This document shows, in pieces, positions 16,209 through 24,467 of a stretch of 64,000 bases of DNA. The notes beneath the pieces were generated by a model. That model ran no database searches, had not been told where the DNA came from, and was given only the letters and a program-made list of their open reading frames with translations. Each line of letters begins with the position of its first letter. Positions within the stretch are counted from its first letter, which is position 1. Source of the stretch: Pseudomonadales bacterium (GTDB lineage Bacteria > Pseudomonadota > Gammaproteobacteria > Pseudomonadales > Azotimanducaceae); assembly GCA_012103505.1 (NCBI GenBank), contig WLWP01000001.1:4464001-4528000 (forward strand), in the 5' to 3' direction. Position numbers and translations under genes: made by a program.

Positions 16209-18095
16209 ATGACGTGGGACCTGATTGTTAAAAACGCAAAGGTATTTGATGGTAGCGGCGCTGCTGGCCGGGATCTTGATGTCGCCATTTCCGCCGGTAA
16301 AATTGCTGCCATAGGACACAACCTGCCAGAAGACGCAACGTCCGCTGTAGATGATGCGCGTGGCGCGTGGATGACGCCAGGACTGCTAGATATACACACG
16401 CATGAAGACCTAGAGGCTGAGTTGGATCCTGGACTGCCGGAAGTAGTTCGCCACGGGACGACAAGCGTGGTGGTTGGCAACTGCAGCATTGGCCTGGCGT
16501 TTGGCAATCAACGCCGCAATGACCAAGATCCGATCGTTGACTGTTTTGCTCGGGTTGAGAATATACCGAAGCCAGTCTTACGTCGGGCAGCAGAGAAAGC
16601 TGTTTGGGACAACCCTAAAGACTATCTGAATCATCTGGACGAGTTGCCGCTAGCGGCAAACATGGCACCGTTTCTACCCCACTCGATGTTACGCATTGAG
16701 GTAATGGGTCTTGATGACAGTGTTAATCGAGACCCGACTAAAGCAGAAATAGATCGTATGGCCGGTATCCTGGAAGAGGCAATGCAGGCCGGTTATCTCG
16801 GCATGTCCACCGACGGCCTGCCATTACACTTCTTGGCCAACGAGCCGAATCTGAAGAAACGCATCCCCACACAGTACGCCAGCTACGAAGAATATAAGGC
16901 GCTCACAAACGTCGTGCGCCGACACGATCGCGTGTGGCAAATGACCCCTGCGACAGATGATGGTGGCTTGACCGTAAAACTATTTATGTTGTCCAGCGGT
17001 CGTCTGCATGGCAAACCGCTGAAAATTACCGCGTTAGCGGCGCTAGACTCTGTCAGTAATCGCCAAACCAAGGCTCAGGCGTTGTTGTTTGCAAATTTGT
17101 TGAACAGCAAGCTTATGAATGGCAACTTTCGGATGCAATGTCTAGCCGCGCCATTTCGGATCTATTCAGAAGGGGCGGTTAGCCCGCTCGCTGAGGCTAA
17201 TCCATTGATGCGTCAGTTAATCGAAACTGAACTCGAGGACATCGAGGCGAGACGAGCGATTTTGTCGGATCCTGAGTGGATTGAAGCGTTTAGAGAAATG
17301 TGGGCGCACGGTAAGTCTGGCTTCAATATCGACCATCTGCGACGCAAACTACGTTTAGAGCGTCAGTTTTTGTCCAGAGATCTGAATGACATGATGATTT
17401 TCAGAGTGCCGGTGCAGGGTTGGATCGGACAAAGCTTGCAACATGCATACGAACGCTATAACGCGTGGGTGCTCAACGACGATCTCATTGAAGACGAAGA
17501 AGAGACCCGGGTGTTCAATGCCTTAGGGCGTGAAATACGGGACGATGCTGAATTTTTCATCATGCTGTTACGTCACTACGATCGAGACTTGTACTGGACC
17601 TATGTGAACGCCAACAAAGACCCTAAGGTGGTGAAAGAGCTTCTTCTTCACCCCAAGCTTTTGCCAGGGTTTAATGACAGCGGGGCGCACGTGACCAATA
17701 TGGCCTACTTTGACGGCAATCTGAGGGCGCTACACCTCGGGATGGAAGATGAAGCAGACAAGGAGGATGGGTTTAGTCGCATGGTTAGACGTTTGACGAG
17801 TGAGCCCGCCGAGTTCTTTGGTCTCGATGTTGGCCGTATCGAGGTTGGCGCACGCGCTGACTTGACGTTGATTAATCCTGAAGCATTGCAAGCCTACGAT
17901 GGCGAAGCATCAGTGCGGTTAATTGATCGAGACCTCTTCGGTTGTGAGCAATTGGTCAATCGCTCAGACGGGGTTGTGGATGGGGTCTACGTGCACGGCC
18001 AAAAAGTCTGGGAAGGCGCAGACTTTACGCCAGTTTTCCGTGACGCAGGACCAGGCGAAATTAGATTGGGCGAAGCCCTTAGGGTGAAAAGTTAG
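16209..18095 (+). CDS. amidohydrolase family protein (D-aminoacylase-like)
   Basis: A 628-residue metal-dependent hydrolase with the N-terminal composite beta domain (DLIVKNAKVFDGSG) and TIM-barrel motifs: LDIHTHEDLEAEL (zinc His pair, about 59-71), VVRHGTTSVVVGNCSIG and NDSGAHVTNMAYF (late Asp). This matches the N-acyl-D-amino-acid deacylase/dihydroorotase-like group, though it is longer than the usual 480-550 residues. It likely cleaves an amide or cyclic amide. It has an AGGG ribosome binding site and is followed by a phosphoesterase gene whose GTG overlaps its stop by one base. Confidence 0.8.
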   Translation: MTWDLIVKNAKVFDGSGAAGRDLDVAISAGKIAAIGHNLPEDATSAVDDARGAWMTPGLLDIHTHEDLEAELDPGLPEVVRHGTTSVVVGNCSIGLAFGNQRRNDQDPIVDCFARVENIPKPVLRRAAEKAVWDNPKDYLNHLDELPLAANMAPFLPHSMLRIEVMGLDDSVNRDPTKAEIDRMAGILEEAMQAGYLGMSTDGLPLHFLANEPNLKKRIPTQYASYEEYKALTNVVRRHDRVWQMTPATDDGGLTVKLFMLSSGRLHGKPLKITALAALDSVSNRQTKAQALLFANLLNSKLMNGNFRMQCLAAPFRIYSEGAVSPLAEANPLMRQLIETELEDIEARRAILSDPEWIEAFREMWAHGKSGFNIDHLRRKLRLERQFLSRDLNDMMIFRVPVQGWIGQSLQHAYERYNAWVLNDDLIEDEEETRVFNALGREIRDDAEFFIMLLRHYDRDLYWTYVNANKDPKVVKELLLHPKLLPGFNDSGAHVTNMAYFDGNLRALHLGMEDEADKEDGFSRMVRRLTSEPAEFFGLDVGRIEVGARADLTLINPEALQAYDGEASVRLIDRDLFGCEQLVNRSDGVVDGVYVHGQKVWEGADFTPVFRDAGPGEIRLGEALRVKS

Positions 18096-18691
18096 TGGCA
18101 ACTCGTATTGGCTTAATCTCAGACACGCATATTCCCGAATCCAGGGCGACGCTCTGGCCACAAGTTTATGAGGCATTTGCAGACGTCGATATGATCTTCC
18201 ATGCGGGAGACATTCATGAGTTGTTTGTCTTGGATGAATTGGAAAAAATTGCGCCAGTCTGGGCTGCACGCGGTAATGGTGAAGATGGCGGCGGCGGACG
18301 ACCAACGCAACCCGAGGACGAGCGCGTCAAGTATGCGTGGTTGCAGGAAATAGAGGGTCTTTGGGTCGGATTGACCCATTATGTTCCCGTGCCAGAACGA
18401 CCGCCCAATTTTACGATGGCTAGATGGGTGGAACGATTTTTCCCAGAACGAAAACCGGATGTGATCGTCTCCGGTGACACCCATCGAGAGGCGATTGAAT
18501 GGATCGATGGCATCTACTGTGTCAATCCAGGTTCACCAACCTATCCGCACAACTACGATACGCAGTATGGAACGATTGGTTTTCTTGAACTCGATGACGG
18601 TAAAGCGGATGCGAGCGTTTGGCTCTTAACCGATGAAGGCATCGAACCGTTTGAGTGGGGTGGAGTACCACCTTGGAAACTTAGACCCTAG
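18095..18691 (+). CDS. metallophosphoesterase, YfcE/MJ0936-like
   Basis: A 198-residue calcineurin-like phosphoesterase. Metal motifs in order are ISDTHIPE (about 8-15), FHAGDIHE, ARGNGED, and a C-terminal VSGDTHREAI and NPGSPTYPHN. The set is complete for a di-metal YfcE-type phosphodiesterase. GTG is the start and overlaps the amidohydrolase stop (TAGTG), indicating translational coupling. Its physiological substrate is unknown; pairing with an amidohydrolase suggests stepwise breakdown of one compound. Confidence 0.85.
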   Translation: MATRIGLISDTHIPESRATLWPQVYEAFADVDMIFHAGDIHELFVLDELEKIAPVWAARGNGEDGGGGRPTQPEDERVKYAWLQEIEGLWVGLTHYVPVPERPPNFTMARWVERFFPERKPDVIVSGDTHREAIEWIDGIYCVNPGSPTYPHNYDTQYGTIGFLELDDGKADASVWLLTDEGIEPFEWGGVPPWKLRP

Positions 18692-18738
18692 GTATTGTTA
18701 GGTCAGGGGCGAGAGATCTGAGACGTTAGGTCGCTAGG

Positions 18739-18771
18739 AAGATAACCCAGCCAGAGTGACTGGGTTATCTT
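18739..18771. terminator. bidirectional hairpin between convergent genes
   Basis: A perfect 12-bp inverted repeat, AAGATAACCCAG at 18739-18750 and CTGGGTTATCTT at 18760-18771, encloses a 9-base loop. It lies between the stops of the rightward phosphoesterase and the leftward SDR. U-tracts are weak on both strands, so intrinsic termination is plausible but not textbook. Confidence 0.7.
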
Positions 18772-18779
18772 GATCGGTA

Positions 18780-19652
18780 CTAGCCACGCATTGGATTAAT
18801 TGGTGGCCATGCCTCTTTGGAATCGCGAATAATTTCGCCAATTTCCTCAACGCCCCAAACTCCTTCTTCCAAGGAGCGTTTGGCGATAGGCGTAATTTGC
18901 CAAGATAGAAGTGACACGCTATTGCCGCCAACCAGAAACTGGCGGCCGCTGACGTCTTTTGCTTCGTCAGTACACAGCCACACGATGGGCGGTGAAACCG
19001 CTTCGGGTGGGAAATTGTCCTGGATATCTTCCGGCAATATGTCTTCGGTCATACGTGATGTCGCGGTTGGCGCGAGTACGTTTACTGTGATCCCGTACTT
19101 GACCCCTTCTAGCCACAAGCAGCGCATGAAGCCTGCAATGCCAGCTTTAGCCGCACCATAATTGGTTTGCCCGAAGTTACCCAAAAGACCAGATGTAGAA
19201 CTGGTCACGATGATTCTGCCGCCAGAGCCTTGCTCGATCATCTTGTCATAGGCGACTTTTGCGGTGAGATAGGTTCCGCGAAGGTGAACATCGATTACAG
19301 CGTCCCACATACCGTCGTCCATATTCTTGAACGACTTGTCTCTGAGGATACCCGCGTTGGCAATCAAGATGTCGATCTTACCGAATGCCTCAACCGCACC
19401 GGCAACCATAGCTTCAGCATCATCGCGACTCGTAACCGAGCCATAGTTCGCGACTGCATTACCGCCCGCGGCTTTGATTTCTTCAACTACAGCGTCCGCC
19501 ATAGAAGAGCCACCACCGGTGCCATCGCGTGAACCGCCGAGGTCGTTGACTACAACGCTCGCGCCTTCTTGAGCCAGTAACAGTGCATGAGCTCTGCCCA
19601 ATCCGCCCCCCGCGCCTGTTACTACTGCTACTTTGCCATCAAGCATGCCCAT
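18780..19652 (-). CDS. SDR, MFE-2/17beta-HSD4-like hydroxyacyl-CoA dehydrogenase
   Basis: A short-chain dehydrogenase of 290 residues. The N-terminus MLDGKVAVVTGAGGGLGRAH and the NAGILRDKSF motif are characteristic of the dehydrogenase module of peroxisomal multifunctional enzyme 2 and its bacterial homologues. The catalytic YGAAK follows SSTSGLLGN. It probably oxidises 3-hydroxyacyl-CoA. The start at 19652 is chosen because GGAG lies 7 bases upstream; an earlier ATG at 19658 would abut the ribosome binding site. It is monocistronic, with a hairpin beyond its stop. Confidence 0.85.
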   Translation of the reverse strand: MGMLDGKVAVVTGAGGGLGRAHALLLAQEGASVVVNDLGGSRDGTGGGSSMADAVVEEIKAAGGNAVANYGSVTSRDDAEAMVAGAVEAFGKIDILIANAGILRDKSFKNMDDGMWDAVIDVHLRGTYLTAKVAYDKMIEQGSGGRIIVTSSTSGLLGNFGQTNYGAAKAGIAGFMRCLWLEGVKYGITVNVLAPTATSRMTEDILPEDIQDNFPPEAVSPPIVWLCTDEAKDVSGRQFLVGGNSVSLLSWQITPIAKRSLEEGVWGVEEIGEIIRDSKEAWPPINPMRG

Positions 19653-19816
19653 GAGCATTCTCCTTCATGTGAATTTTCAAACTGAATTTAAGGCCAGCCG
19701 ATTTAGTGTTTTTGTGCGGCTCAGCCAACTGAACCAGCATGTTAGCATCAACTTAGCGATCCTACTGCCGGTTAGGTGGGATCGCTTATTGCAGTAACGA
19801 CCCGAAGAGGAGGGGT

Positions 19817-20569
19817 ATGGACGATCTATTGGATTTCAGCGGCAAAGTCGCGCTGATAACTGGGGGTAGTAGAGGACTTGGGCGGGAGATGGCGCTGGCG
19901 CTTGCCAGACGCGGTGCAGATGTTGTTGTGACAAGCCGAAAAATTGAAGCCTGTGAAGAAGTTGCTAGTGAGATTGAGGCCTTAGGAAGACAAGCACTTC
20001 CATATGCCTGTCACGTAGGGCACTGGGAAGAACTTGAGGGTTTAGTCAATGCAGCCTATGCGAAATTCGGCAAAGTGGACATCCTGATCAATAATGCAGG
20101 TCTATCTCCTCTTTATCCGTCGCTCGCTGATGTGACGGAAGATCTTTTCGACAAAGTGATCGCGATCAACCTGAAGGGACCTTTCCGTCTAATGGCTTTG
20201 GTTGGGAGCCGGATGGCCGCTGGAGATGGTGGCAGCATGATTAACATTTCTAGCACTGCGAGTCTTAACCCTTCGCCAGGATCAGAGCCCTACGGTGCTG
20301 CCAAGTCAGGATTGAATGCACTCACGAGATCATTCGCCTTCGAATATGGTCCAAAGGTGCGAGTCAATTGTATTATCGCTGGGCCTTTCTTGACGGATAT
20401 TGCCAAGGCTTGGGACATGGACGCGTTTGCACAACGTGCAGAAAACAGCATGGCGCTCGGTCGTGGTGGTCAGCCCGATGAGATTGTCGGTGCCGCGCTC
20501 TACCTTGCTAGTCCAACAACCACGTTCACGACTGGTACAACGATACGTGTAGATGGCGGAACCCCCTAA
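19817..20569 (+). CDS. SDR family oxidoreductase
   Basis: A 250-residue short-chain dehydrogenase. TGGSRGLG (about 14-21) binds the cofactor; the Ser-Arg pair after beta-2 (VTSRKIE) suggests NADP(H). NNAGLSPLYPS and the catalytic YGAAK (with SSTASLN upstream) are intact, and the C-terminus TIRVDGG is FabG-like. A strong GAGGAGG ribosome binding site precedes the ATG. Its last 17 bp overlap the next small gene. The substrate is unknown. Confidence 0.85.
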   Translation: MDDLLDFSGKVALITGGSRGLGREMALALARRGADVVVTSRKIEACEEVASEIEALGRQALPYACHVGHWEELEGLVNAAYAKFGKVDILINNAGLSPLYPSLADVTEDLFDKVIAINLKGPFRLMALVGSRMAAGDGGSMINISSTASLNPSPGSEPYGAAKSGLNALTRSFAFEYGPKVRVNCIIAGPFLTDIAKAWDMDAFAQRAENSMALGRGGQPDEIVGAALYLASPTTTFTTGTTIRVDGGTP

Positions 20570-20855
20570 AAAGCCACTAAAACCGGCGATCGAACCGGCG
20601 ACCAAATCGCAGATTGATGATCAGTCGGAGTTTGAAAGTGAGCTCGTCAGCTCCCTGAGCGACGTGCTCGATTTACTAGCGTTGCAGGTTGAACATCTAC
20701 AGACCTCATTGGATTTTTTGCGCTTGTCAGAAGATGCTGTCGAGCGGGATGAACGGATCCGATGGCATGTCCGGCAGATTGATCTGCGCCAAGATCGAAT
20801 GGACGAAGTGAAGTCCATGATTCTTGCGAAGAATCAGGATCAACAATTGCACTAA
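20553..20855 (+). CDS. small acidic helical protein of unknown function
   Basis: A 100-residue protein overlapping the end of the upstream SDR gene by 17 bp. After a Pro/Lys-rich start (PPKKPLKP) it becomes a long heptad-rich helix (SSLSDVLDLLALQVEHLQTS, then DERIRWHVRQIDLRQDRMDE), consistent with a coiled coil. There is no signal peptide or membrane segment. I recognise no family. The overlap with the SDR and the stop just before a tandem-repeat block support translation as part of that operon. Confidence 0.55.
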   Translation: MAEPPKKPLKPAIEPATKSQIDDQSEFESELVSSLSDVLDLLALQVEHLQTSLDFLRLSEDAVERDERIRWHVRQIDLRQDRMDEVKSMILAKNQDQQLH

Positions 20856-20901
20856 AACCTACGTTAAAGAACCTACGTTAAAGAACCTACATAGAACCTA
20901 G
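20856..20901. repeat. 14-bp tandem repeat before the hydrolase gene
   Basis: AACCTACGTTAAAG occurs exactly twice in tandem (20856-20869 and 20870-20883) and is followed by two decayed copies (AACCTACATAG, AACCTAG). The block fills the leader between the small helical gene and the next ATG at 20920. Confidence 0.8.
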
Positions 20902-20919
20902 TTTAGAGAGAAACGAATC

Positions 20920-22059
20920 ATGGAAGAATTCGATCTGGTGTTTGTGCATGGCTGGAGCGTGCGACATACCAATACCTATGGCGGTCTGCCGGAGCGGTTG
21001 GTAGCTGAGGGGGCTCGCCATGGCTTGCGGTTTAGGCGTCGGGACATCGTGCTGGGGTCTGACTTATTCGGGATTTACCCAGTTGGGCCAATGCGGAACC
21101 AAAGTTTACGGTCCAGTACTAGCTCGCAACACCCCTGGCAGTTCGTCTTGATCGGTCAGACGATCGATCGAAAGCTCTATGACAATTTGAATACTTATAC
21201 CGGTGAGGATGGTTCAGATGGGGTTGTCCGAGTTGCCAGTGCAAATTTAAACGCGAGTCATATTTCCTTGAAGCCGAAACCGGGAACTCGTCGTTTCGAT
21301 CAACTCGAGGTCGCGGCAGTCACTCGGAGCCCAACGGTGGCAATGCGGGTCGTACCAGGGCGCGCGCACTCCGGCAAAGATATGGGGATCATGCGCAGTG
21401 TTCGAGCTCGCGCAGCTAACGATAGCGCAGACAATCAAACAACGATTGACGCGATCATGCGTTGTTTTGCGGTGCGCACTCGACGTCAATACGATGTGCT
21501 GTCTGCGGCTTTCGCTGACGAAACGGATGCATTGCAAACCCATGAGCAGGTTGAAAAGTCACCGCGCTTTATTACTCGACGGACTTTTATTCACGATATC
21601 TACTCTCAGGTCATTTTCCGCGTGCGGGATAGTGAGCAGCGCCCACTAAACGACTTCGAACTGCTCCTGACTGCCAATCGATCTAGTCCCAACACCCTAC
21701 CAGTTGGTTTTCTGAAAGACCGACAGTGCAACCGGCTAGAGCGCAGTACATTGACCTATTATCTCAATCACAATGTCATGACAGGCAACACGGAGATTCC
21801 TGGGATTAGAGAGAAAACCCCCGGATGTAGGCAACTCGGGTTCGAGGTGCACGCCAAACCGAACCGAGGATTTGTCAGTTTCCAAGATGCCAAGTTACAC
21901 GCAAGTGCGGAAATGCTGAAGTCTGTACTCCGTGCTAACGAAACCGTTATGGTTGACATAGAAATTGATCGTCAGGTGGACAAAGAAGCGTTTCGTTTGG
22001 AGCGTACGACTAAGCGCCGAAATTTCAGTGGGGCGCGGCCATCTGGTGAGAAGGTCTAG
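20920..22059 (+). CDS. alpha/beta-hydrolase relative lacking the nucleophile region
   Basis: A 379-residue protein. The N-terminus (LVFVHGWSV, then TYGGLPERL) and residues about 80-120 (VLIGQTIDRKLYDNLNTYTG, then SDGVVRVASANLNA) match a family of large bacterial alpha/beta hydrolases/phospholipases as I remember it. In that family the two segments are separated by roughly 200 residues containing the GHSxGG nucleophile elbow. Here only about 30 unrelated residues (SDLFGIYPVGPM...) join them and no GxSxG occurs. The C-terminal half is long and intact. This looks like an internal deletion, so the product is probably inactive or repurposed. The frame is otherwise open. Confidence 0.55.
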   Translation: MEEFDLVFVHGWSVRHTNTYGGLPERLVAEGARHGLRFRRRDIVLGSDLFGIYPVGPMRNQSLRSSTSSQHPWQFVLIGQTIDRKLYDNLNTYTGEDGSDGVVRVASANLNASHISLKPKPGTRRFDQLEVAAVTRSPTVAMRVVPGRAHSGKDMGIMRSVRARAANDSADNQTTIDAIMRCFAVRTRRQYDVLSAAFADETDALQTHEQVEKSPRFITRRTFIHDIYSQVIFRVRDSEQRPLNDFELLLTANRSSPNTLPVGFLKDRQCNRLERSTLTYYLNHNVMTGNTEIPGIREKTPGCRQLGFEVHAKPNRGFVSFQDAKLHASAEMLKSVLRANETVMVDIEIDRQVDKEAFRLERTTKRRNFSGARPSGEKV

Positions 22060-22919
22060 CTAACAATTGAGTCGACCACGAGATCTGCACTCCTGCCGCC
22101 ATATAATCCGTCAAGCGTGCTGAGACCACCGGGGTTGGCAACGTTCACCTCTAAGACGTAACCGCCGCAGGTATCGATCGCGGCAAAGCCAATGCGCGCG
22201 TCCTGCAGCGCTTGATGGGTAGCAGCGACTACCCCTTCGTGGCTTTCTGGTAACTCGGTTGCATAGGCTGTGGCCTCTTGACTAAGATTGGCGTGAAACC
22301 CATCTCTTGGTTTACGCAGGTAAGTGCCGATGATGTTGTTGCCTGCGATTATCGTGCGGTACTCGCCATCCTTAATGGCACCTATATACCTTTGCAGGAG
22401 CCAATAGGCGCTGGCTGAATCTGCCATACGCAGGTAGATTTCTTCAGCGCTCGCGACCCTCTCGACCTCACGCCCAAAACTTCCGGTAGCGGGTTTCAAC
22501 ACCCAGTGCCCACCCTGTGCAACGATGTCAGCGAGCAAGGCGGAGTTGTTCGACATATGCGTTTCAGGTGCAAACTCGAGCCAATGGCTTTTGTTGTGTA
22601 AAGAAAACACAGTTCGAGGTGGTGATACGAAGCGCGAATCTTCCACCAGACTTAGAATTGCTAGTCGATCAAGGTAGCCCTGTTGTGGCCCGAACCCCAC
22701 CGGCCAAATTAGTTCAAAAGCGTCCAGTGGGTATGTACCTATATGGGGAATGCCGTTGTTCAGGCAAAGTTTATTGTGCGGTTGGTGATGCACCAGTAAG
22801 CCACGCTTTTCAAGTGCCAAAGACAAGCGCTCGTGGTTGTCATTGTGAAACGTGCCCTGCGCAGGCGGGCTAACCAACAGCAGGACGCTTCTATTTTCTC
22901 TGGCGGGTGACAAAGCCAT
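22056..22919 (-). CDS. ATP-grasp protein, glutathione-synthetase-like
   Basis: A 287-residue ATP-grasp enzyme. The central part carries HWVLKPATGSFGREVERV (ATP-binding Lys and small loop), LLQRYIG and the metal-binding end YVLEVNVANPGG, as in GshB-like ligases. It would join a carboxylate to an amine or thiol using ATP. It is divergent from nadA with a 62-bp gap. Its stop shares the CTAG palindrome 22056-22059 with the stop of the convergent hydrolase gene. It is not obviously gshB itself, being shorter and with a different N-domain. Confidence 0.7.
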   Translation of the reverse strand: MALSPARENRSVLLLVSPPAQGTFHNDNHERLSLALEKRGLLVHHQPHNKLCLNNGIPHIGTYPLDAFELIWPVGFGPQQGYLDRLAILSLVEDSRFVSPPRTVFSLHNKSHWLEFAPETHMSNNSALLADIVAQGGHWVLKPATGSFGREVERVASAEEIYLRMADSASAYWLLQRYIGAIKDGEYRTIIAGNNIIGTYLRKPRDGFHANLSQEATAYATELPESHEGVVAATHQALQDARIGFAAIDTCGGYVLEVNVANPGGLSTLDGLYGGRSADLVVDSIVS

Positions 22920-22981
22920 ATGAGTCAGGTCGATTTTTGCGGCGATTGTAACTAATATCGCGCTCCCGAATAGGAAATGTC

Positions 22982-24028
22982 ATGACCGAGTTACTTAGAG
23001 ATTACAGCCTCCAGTCGGCAGAAGTTCCCCTCGTTGAGGAATGTGTAATCGATGCTGAAGAGCGGGATGGGCTGAAGGAACGGATTCGTACAGGCTTGGA
23101 CGCCCTGGGTGCGACGCTGGTTGCGCATTACTACGTTGATTCGGACATCCAAGATTTAGCTGAAGAAACGGGTGGATTGGTCTCTGACTCACTTGAAATG
23201 GCTCGGTTCGGGCGCGATGCCGCCGCTTCTACGCTGATCGTCTCCGGCGTGCGCTTCATGGGTGAGACGGCAAAGATACTATCGCCAGAAAAACGTGTGT
23301 ACATGCCTACACTGCAAGCCGAGTGTTCGCTCGATATCGGCTGTCCGCCCGATGAGTTTGCTGAATTCAAAGCAGCGCATGCGGATCGTACTGTTGTTGT
23401 TTATGCCAATACGTCGGCGCAGGTGAAGGCGTTATCAGATTGGGTTGTCACTTCTTCGTGTGCATTAGAGATCGTTTCTCACCTCAAAGGTCGGGGCGAG
23501 AAAGTCCTGTGGGCGCCAGACAAGCACTTGGGACGATATATACAAGAGCAAACTAACGCGGACATGATTCTTTGGAGTGGCGCATGTGTGGTCCACGAAG
23601 AGTTTAAAGCCCAGGCCTTGTTGGATATGAAAAAGGTCTATCCCGATGCCGCTGTGCTGGTACATCCTGAATCGCCAGCGTCTGTGATTGAAGTTGCCGA
23701 CGCTGTGGGCTCGACCAGCGCGATTATCAGAGCCGCTGGTGAATTGGCGAACGATACGTTTATCGTTGCCACGGACAGAGGGATTTTCCACAAGTTAAAA
23801 CAGCTCAATCCAACGAAACGATTTATAGAAGCACCAACCGCTGGCGATGGCGCAACCTGCCGCAGCTGTGCGCATTGCCCTTGGATGGCCATGAATGAAC
23901 TCCGTGCACTTGATCGAGTGCTGCATGATGAGGCTTATCGTAGAGACAATGAGATTCTTATGGACCCAGCGTTGGGGCGTCAAGCTAAACGCCCCTTAGA
24001 TAGAATGCTAGAATTCCAAATTCGCTAG
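22982..24028 (+). CDS. nadA: quinolinate synthase A
   Basis: NadA condenses iminoaspartate (from NadB) with dihydroxyacetone phosphate to form quinolinate in de novo NAD synthesis, using a 4Fe-4S cluster. At 348 residues it has the expected length. The three cluster cysteines are in [19 protein letters not shown] and the C-terminal [13 protein letters not shown]. Other hallmarks are [20 protein letters not shown] and the [11 protein letters not shown] segment. nadB and nadC are not in the window. A small His-rich membrane protein gene follows 33 bp downstream. Confidence 0.97.
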   Translation: MTELLRDYSLQSAEVPLVEECVIDAEERDGLKERIRTGLDALGATLVAHYYVDSDIQDLAEETGGLVSDSLEMARFGRDAAASTLIVSGVRFMGETAKILSPEKRVYMPTLQAECSLDIGCPPDEFAEFKAAHADRTVVVYANTSAQVKALSDWVVTSSCALEIVSHLKGRGEKVLWAPDKHLGRYIQEQTNADMILWSGACVVHEEFKAQALLDMKKVYPDAAVLVHPESPASVIEVADAVGSTSAIIRAAGELANDTFIVATDRGIFHKLKQLNPTKRFIEAPTAGDGATCRSCAHCPWMAMNELRALDRVLHDEAYRRDNEILMDPALGRQAKRPLDRMLEFQIR

Positions 24029-24061
24029 TAGCTAACTTCCCAATAGATTGACGTCCAAAAA

Positions 24062-24433
24062 GTGTTCCACTTAGCCAGCTATTTTTTACTCGCAACTCTG
24101 ATCCTCAGAGTTGCCGTTCCTATTGGGTACATGCCAGGGGACATAAGCGAGGGCTGGTACTTACAGATCTGTCCCGATGGACTAACGTCAACGGAAGTTA
24201 TGGTGTTGACGGGCGACGAACACCATCATCACCATGGCCATGACGACGCTCGACTTATAGATTGCGAGCTTGGTGGTGGCTTTGCTGCCGCGCTTGATCT
24301 CGCAGAATTTTCTGATTCAACTGAAATATTCGCCCGCGTATTGCCGCAAGCGAGCGAACGCAGCGCTAAAACGCAGACGCGACCTGTTTTACAGCTACGA
24401 GCCCGCGCACCCCCTCATTTCCGATCGACTTAA
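24062..24433 (+). CDS. DUF2946-like His-rich membrane protein
   Basis: A 123-residue protein with one N-terminal hydrophobic segment (ASYFLLATLILRVAVPIGYMP) and a periplasmic part containing LQICPDG and a run of histidines (EHHHHHGHDD). This layout, including RAPPH near the end, resembles DUF2946, a family often near copper-handling genes. The start is GTG at 24062. It lies directly before a Met/His-rich outer-membrane protein gene, supporting a joint metal role. Metal binding is inferred from composition, not shown. Confidence 0.6.
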   Translation: MFHLASYFLLATLILRVAVPIGYMPGDISEGWYLQICPDGLTSTEVMVLTGDEHHHHHGHDDARLIDCELGGGFAAALDLAEFSDSTEIFARVLPQASERSAKTQTRPVLQLRARAPPHFRST

Positions 24434-24467
24434 CTCTTTTTTTAGAATTTTTTGATTGGAGAATTGG

